Positions 58,724 to 64,000 of a stretch of DNA of 64,000 bases are shown in pieces. A model generated the notes under the pieces. The model saw nothing but the letters and a program-made list of their open reading frames with translations. It searched no databases and was not told where the DNA came from. The first letter of the stretch is position 1. Every line of letters begins with the position of its first letter. The position numbers and the translations under genes were made by a program. Source of the stretch: Papio anubis (taxonomy: Eukaryota; Chordata; Mammalia; Primates; Cercopithecidae); assembly GCF_008728515.1 (NCBI RefSeq), contig NC_044986.1, forward strand, positions 51,014,855 through 51,078,854, written 5' to 3'.

Positions 58724-59345
58724 AAAATGCAACTTTTATTTTAGATTCAGGGTTTATGTACAGATTTGTTTCATGGGTGTATCGTGCAGTGCTGAGGATT
58801 GTGGTACAACTGATTCTATCACCCAGGTAGTGAGCATAATATACAATAGGTAGTTTTTCAGCCCTTGCCACCTCCCACTCCTCCCACTCCAGTTGTCCCC
58901 AGTGTCCATTGTTGCCATCTTTATGTTCATGTGTACCCAATGCTTAGCTCAGACTTATAAGTAAGGACATGCAGTATTTGTTTTCTGTTCCTGCATTAGT
59001 TAGCTTATGACAATGGCCTCCAGCTCCATCCATGTTACTGCAGAGCACATGCTTTCATTCTTTGTAATGGCTGCATAGTATTCCATGGTATATATGTACA
59101 TTTTCTTTTTCCAATCCACCTCTGATGGGCACCTGGATTGCTTCAACATCTTTGCTATTGTAAACAGCGCTATGATAAACATACGATTGCGTATATTTTT
59201 GGTAGAATAATTTATTTTTCTTTGGGTGTATACCCAGTAATGGAATGTCTGGGTTGTATGGTAGTTCTATTTTAGGTTCTTTGAGAAATCTCCAAACTGC
59301 TTTCCACAGTGGCTGAACTAATTTATATTCACACAAACTCTATTG
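58724..59345 (-). mobile_element. L1PB-type 3' end, minus strand
   Basis: 3'UTR in reverse ('tttattttagattcagggtt', 'cccaggtagtgagcataata', 'gttgtccccagtgtccattg') followed by the end of ORF2 ('atagtattccatggtatata', 'tgtatacccagtaatggaat', 'ctccaaactgctttccacag'). The minus frames 59000-59182 and 59055-59336 are broken ORF2 C-terminal pieces. Confidence 0.9.
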
Positions 59346-59794
59346 AAAATTTGAAGTGGACGTTATCAACTTTGTCTAATATATTGATCATTTGTGGGCA
59401 GACTGAAAACACTATTTAGATGAACCTTAGAGGTAACTGAGCATCCTACGTACTTTTATGACATGAATGATCATTAAGGCAATTTATCCTACTATTTTTC
59501 ATACAGAATTTATTTATTAAGCACAATAGGGAATCTTCTTTTTAATGGTGTATTTTAATTTAAGTGTCCTGTCCCAATAAGTTAATTTAATATTAACCAA
59601 TCTGATTCATGTATTTTATAATACTCATTGAGAACTCTGTTTCTCTTCTCCTTAATCTAGAAAAATAAAATCAGGGAAATAACTGTTCTTATATTGTCAC
59701 TCTTCTTTAAAGATTTTGAAATTCAGTCTCGCTTGTATTGTCCATCTCCTAGTCTTCTGGAGTAATATATCTACAGAATCAAAGTAAAGGCAGA
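59346..59794. other. unique sequence, no gene seen
   Basis: Nothing recognised. Confidence 0.5.
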
Positions 59795-60415
59795 TGCACT
59801 GACAGACTGCTAGCTAGATTAACCAAGAAAAGAAGGAGATTCAAATAAACACAATCAGAAATGATAAAGGTAACATTACGACTGATCCCCAGAAACATAA
59901 AAGATCATCAGGCACTACTGTGAGCATGGTGCATGGACAAACTAGAATACGTAGAGGAAATAAATAAATTCTGAAACATGCGACCTCCCAAGTTTGAATC
60001 AGGAAGAAATAGAAATCATGAGCAGACCAATAGTGAGTAGTAAAATTAAACCTGTAACAAAAAAATTTCCCAAGAAAAAAGATCCAGGACCAGATGGATT
60101 CACAGTCACATTAGGCATCAAAGGAACATACTTCGTAATAATAAAAGCCATATATGACAAATCCACAACCAACATCATAGAGAATGGAGAAAAGTTTAAA
60201 GCATTCCCTCAAAGAACTGAACAACACAAGGATTCCCACTTACACCATTCCTATTGAACACAGCACTGGAAGTGCAAGCCAGAGCATTCAGGCAAGAGAA
60301 AGAAATAAAAGACATCCAACTTTGAAAAAAGTAAGTTAAATTATTTCTGTTCACTGATTATATGATTTTATACATAAAAACCCTGAAGATTCCTCCAAAC
60401 GACTCCTAAGTCTAT
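59795..60415 (+). pseudogene. L1 ORF2 fragment, plus strand, with an internal deletion
   Basis: 'ctagctagattaaccaagaa', 'gatccaggaccagatggatt', 'ccatatatgacaaatccaca', 'gtgcaagccagagcattcag' and 'tgattatatgattttataca' are the linker and reverse-transcriptase part of L1 ORF2. The text jumps from the 'ccagatggattcacag' block straight to 'atcaaaggaacatacttc', skipping roughly 450 bases of the RT fingers/palm. No 3' end is attached, so this is an isolated internal fragment. Frames are broken. Confidence 0.85.
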
Positions 60416-61083
60416 TATAACTTTAAAAATACATAAACAAATACTCTTTGCAGTTGCTCCTCTCAGGAAATAATATTTTAGTGTGTGTCTTTCAGGGGAG
60501 TGCATAGAGTTGCTAGGTAAATACACTTTAAGGTAACTTTAGGAGTATCCCTGACAAGACTGGCTACAATGGTGTTAAGTTATATAAATTTCAAGTAGTT
60601 TCAGACTCAATTTGTTAAAAAAGAATTAAATATATAACAACTTCGAAAGAATCTTCAGAGATAGAATATGAATAATAATTATATCATAGTTTTATGTCTG
60701 TATACATCATAGTAATATATCTATATACAATGCATAACTTTTTATAGAAATATAGGATTTAAACAATGCAACAGATAATTACAGACAAATTCAGTAAAAA
60801 TGCAATCTCTTATTGAGATTAAATTCCATAAATGTTTCTAAAAAACATTTGACTCAGTTACTTTTTCTCATATAGATGAAGTTGTAAAAAATTAAAATAA
60901 TTTGAAAGTTTAGAGCATATGTTGGTAAAAGTCTGAAAATAACATATAAAGTATAACAATATAAAACTTCATGTTCATTCAAATTGTTTGTCATTATAGA
61001 GGAGGAGAGGATTTGTGGGAAAACAATTTTATTTTAGCTGAGGAGGTGTGAGTAGTTTTTATGCCTATTTGATCATAGTTAGC
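60416..61083. other. unique AT-rich sequence, no gene seen
   Basis: Nothing recognised. Confidence 0.5.
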
Positions 61084-61533
61084 TGCTATGGCTTACAGGT
61101 GGCTTGTCCCTCCCAAAACTCAGGTTCACATTTGATCCCCAGTGCAGCATTGTTGGGATGTAGGGTCTAGTGGGAGCTATTTTGGTCCTGGTGCCTGGTC
61201 CCTCATGAATAGACTCAGGCCTTCCCAAGAGGTTGAGTGAATTCTGACTCTTTCAGGAATGAATTAATTCCCTTAAAAGTAGGTTGTTTAAAACAATCTG
61301 GCTTCATTGGTTTGTCTTTCTTGCTTTCTCTCTCATCATATGTGCCAGTGGGACATGCTCACTGTCCTTTCACTTTCTGATAGGAGCTGAAGCAGCATGA
61401 GGCCATCACCAGATGCAGTTTCCCAATTTTGAACTTTCCAGCCATCTGAATTATGAACCAAATAAACCTCTTTTCTTTATGCATTATGCAGCCTCAGATA
61501 TTATGTTATAGTAACACAAAATGAACTGAGACA
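61084..61533 (+). mobile_element. MST/MLT-type MaLR LTR, plus strand
   Basis: Complete LTR in order: 'tgctatggcttacaggtggc', 'gtcctggtgcctggtccctc', 'tgaggccatcaccagatgca', 'ccaaataaacctcttttctt' (polyadenylation region) and 'acacaaaatgaactgagaca' at the end. About 450 bp, no internal sequence adjoining: a solitary LTR. Non-coding. Confidence 0.8.
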
Positions 61534-61858
61534 TCAGCCATTTTTGAAAGGATACAAATAAAATTATATCTATTATAGTAACTATAAACATATTGTAGTA
61601 GAAACACCTAAAGTATTCCACTTTATTTATTTTCTAATATTCCATATTATTCTCATCAATGTTCCTCAAACTATGCTTAAGCTGTATTTTTCATTAAATG
61701 TGTTATCCTGTTTTAACCTTTTATAGATAGTTTAAACTATAGTGATGTTCTATCATTAATTTTTTGATGGTAGCATTTTCCTATAAATGATTAACAGCTA
61801 GCTTTGAAAGAGGGCATTAATTTTTAAGATTTATTTGTATAAAAATGTATTTGATTGA
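61534..61858. other. unique AT-rich sequence, no gene seen
   Basis: Nothing recognised. Confidence 0.5.
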
Positions 61859-62143
61859 GGCCGGGAATGGTGGCTCAAGTCTGTAATCCCAGTACTTTGG
61901 GAGACCAAGGGAGGCGGATCACAAGGTCAGGAGATCAAGACCATCCTGGCTAACAAGATGAAACCCCATCTCTACTAGAAATACAAAAAATTAGCTAGGT
62001 GTGGTGGCGGGCATCTGTAGTCGCAGCTACTCGGGAGGCTGAGGCAGGAGAATGGCATAAACCCTGGAGGCGGAGCTTGCAGTGAGCCAAGATCTCGTGC
62101 CACTGTGCTCCAGCCTGGGTGACAGAGCAAGACTCCGTCTCAA
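61859..62143 (+). mobile_element. AluY-type SINE, plus strand
   Basis: 'ggccgggaatggtggctcaa' to 'aagactccgtctcaaaattt'. The 'gaggcggagcttgcagtgag' and 'aggagatcaagaccatcctg' texts are Y-type. Instead of an A tail it runs into the TA/TG microsatellite at 62144. Confidence 0.95.
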
Positions 62144-62300
62144 AATTTTATATATATACAAATATACTTTATATGTGTGTGTGTGTATATATATATATAC
62201 AAAAATATACTATATATATTTAGTATATATATATGTGTGTACACATATATATAGTGTGTATATATATATATATACACACACACATATATACACACACACA
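62144..62300. repeat. (TA)n/(TG)n/(CA)n compound microsatellite at an Alu tail
   Basis: About 155 bases of alternating TA, TG and CA units with several mutually complementary blocks. It occupies the place of the Alu A tail. Confidence 0.95.
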
Positions 62301-62323
62301 CTTTACCAGATAGCTGGTAAAGT
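62300..62323. repeat. 10-bp perfect hairpin
   Basis: 'actttaccag' and 'ctggtaaagt' are exact reverse complements separated by 'atag'. It sits at the right edge of the microsatellite. Confidence 0.95.
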
Positions 62324-62334
62324 ATTGTTTCTGG

Positions 62335-62760
62335 GTATGTCTGCAATGGTGTTGCCATAGGAGATTAACACTTGAGTCAGTAAAGTGGGAGAGGAAGACC
62401 CAGCCTCACTCTGGGTAGGCACCATCCAACCAGCTGCCAGTGTGGCTAGAACAAAGCAGGCAGACAAAGGTGGGATAAGCTGGCCTGCTGAGTCTTCTGG
62501 TTTTCATCTTTCTCTTGTGCTGGATGCTTGCTTTCCTTTAACATCAGACTCGCTGCTCGCTGGCCTTTGGAGTCTTGGACTTACACCAGTGGCTTGCGGG
62601 GGACTCTCAAGACTTTGACCACAGACTGAAGGTTGCACTGACAGATTTTGTACTTTTGAGGATTTGGAACTCGGACTGAGCCACTACTAGCTTACTTTCT
62701 CCTCAGCTTGCAGATGGCTTATTCTGATACTTTGCTTTTTAATCATATGAGTCAAGTATT
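62335..62760 (+). mobile_element. old interspersed repeat (family uncertain), plus strand
   Basis: 'ggagattaacacttgagtca', 'ctgctgagtcttctggtttt', 'tcttgtgctggatgcttgct', 'tcctcagcttgcagatggct' follow in order an abundant mammalian repeat related to that at 31000-31440. Non-coding. Confidence 0.45.
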
Positions 62761-62766
62761 CTTAAT

Positions 62767-62907
62767 GAATTCCCTCACTATCAGGAGAACAGCATGGGGG
62801 AAACCACCTGCAGGATCCAATCACCTTCCACCAGATCACTTCCTCAACACGTGAGGATTACAATTCGAGATGAAATTTGGCTGCGGTGCATAGTCAAACC
62901 ACATCAC
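62767..62907 (-). mobile_element. THE1/MST-type MaLR LTR fragment, minus strand
   Basis: 'ctcactatcaggagaacagc', 'caacacgtgaggattacaat', 'tcgagatgaaatttggctgc', 'gtcaaaccacatca' are the 5' part of a MaLR LTR in reverse. About 140 bp, truncated at the left. Confidence 0.75.
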
Positions 62908-64000
62908 AATGTGATCATTTAGACAAAGACAAAAATCAAAGCTAGAGAAAGGAAAGAATATGTTAATGTGGATAGCATATGAGAGAACAATAAATGTTAA
63001 ATTAGAAAAATAAACAGACCACAAAGTAAAGTCAATCTAATGATGTAATGTTTGGAGAACTTGGCTTTGGAGGAGAAGAAAATTCAGAGTTATTCTGAAG
63101 TAATCAGTTAGGAATAATCTCATGAGTACTTCAGTGATTAAGGATAAAGAATTTGGGCAGAACAATAATACACATCTCTAAAGAAACAAGGCTTGAAGTT
63201 GGAAGACAGAGAATGAGAAACTATAGTAGTACAAAGTGAATATGATCAAGATTTTTGTGAAGATTTTGATAGATGAGAAACTTTTATCAAAAAAATATAA
63301 GTCAATAAAACATGGAATTAGATTTGGACAAAAAGTTTGAGGAATTTTAGTCTACTTCAGCCGTGTACTTAGTACTAATGATGTTCCAGGAATAGTTTTG
63401 AATAGTTTAGTTCATTTGTTAAATTAGAATATTCATTCAAAGGAATGTTATTATTGAAGGTATTGCTTTTTTTTTTTCACTCTAACACCCATTGTTACCA
63501 CAGTAAATTTAATTTATGCCAACTATTAAAGGTCTAACCCTTTTGCTAATGAACAGTTCAGGACTGTAGATATGGCCCATTTTTTGGAGAATGATTTGTG
63601 AGAAGTCTACTGTAGGCATCTGGAACAAAGAGTGGTGGGAAAGACAAAATGTCTCTTTTTCCTTGGGCTTTGTCATGTTTGCAGACAATCCTTTAGAACA
63701 GCTATAAGCACCATGCTATTAGCACAAAAATGAAGTCAAAAATCAAAGATGGCAATTCTTTTCTAATTATTAATGATACAGGAATACTTTCAGAATACTC
63801 ATCCTAGGATTAAAACGTCTCATGAGTTCTCAATTTTGTCAAAATCCAGAATTTTTATTTAATAGTTATTTATTCATTTATTTCCTTTTTAAAATTATGT
63901 GAATGGAGAATACTGAATGGCATCCAGATGTATAAACAGTTTTTCACTTTCTTTATAAGACATAAAAATTATGTTACATCCCTTTAACCTCTAAATAGAA
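62908..64000. other. unique AT-rich sequence, no gene seen
   Basis: No repeat or gene recognised up to the end of the window. Confidence 0.5.

Overview
This 64 kb window is AT-rich, repeat-dense primate DNA. I see no complete protein-coding gene, no tRNA, rRNA or snRNA gene, no CRISPR array and no operon-like layout. The lineage is set by the repeats: SINE Alu elements of J, S and Y type, primate L1 copies and a MADE1 element. The youngest Alu (40360-40661) carries bases I associate with the Old World monkey AluYRa group ('ggctcaagcc', 'actagccgggcgaggtgg', 'gagatccggccactgc') instead of the usual human AluY bases. My best reading is an Old World monkey (macaque/baboon/guenon type), in an intergenic region or a very large intron.

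Layout. 1-6 kb: mostly unique DNA, with one candidate minus-strand exon (1472-1548) followed by a consensus splice donor, and a CpG-richer stretch behind it. 6-14.6 kb: an old LTR-like repeat split by an Alu, a 50-bp tandem duplication, three Alu units, and a long L2 fragment followed by a MIR. 15-20 kb: a Tigger1-like DNA transposon cut by an L1 tail, more L2/MIR, an Alu left monomer and a very short L1 insertion. 22-24 kb: an L1MA 3' end and an Alu. 26-32 kb: two segments that reappear fused together at 31.8-32.2 kb. 35-45 kb: a broken L1PA with clear target-site duplications inside HAL1-like sequence, then the young Alu, then a decayed L1M 5' half whose 5'UTR is split by a THE1 LTR. 49-64 kb: L1 tails, MaLR LTRs, Alus, a MADE1 hairpin, a perfect 30-bp-arm inverted repeat, L1 ORF2 debris and a long TA/CA microsatellite.

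Nothing here works together as a gene system. The coding frames longer than 100 codons are L1 relics (ORF1 and ORF2, frame-shifted and stopped), pieces of L2, or chance frames. The most informative content is mutational: a composite dispersed duplication, a long perfect hairpin, local template-switch scars in the L1, and very short retrotransposon insertions. A few unique patches could be regulatory (candidate exon/promoter near 1.5-2 kb, an RFX X-box match near 30.35 kb, a homeodomain-motif-rich patch near 46.6 kb). These are inferences from motifs, with no conservation data available. Repeat family names come from recognition of consensus sequence and have not been run against a database.
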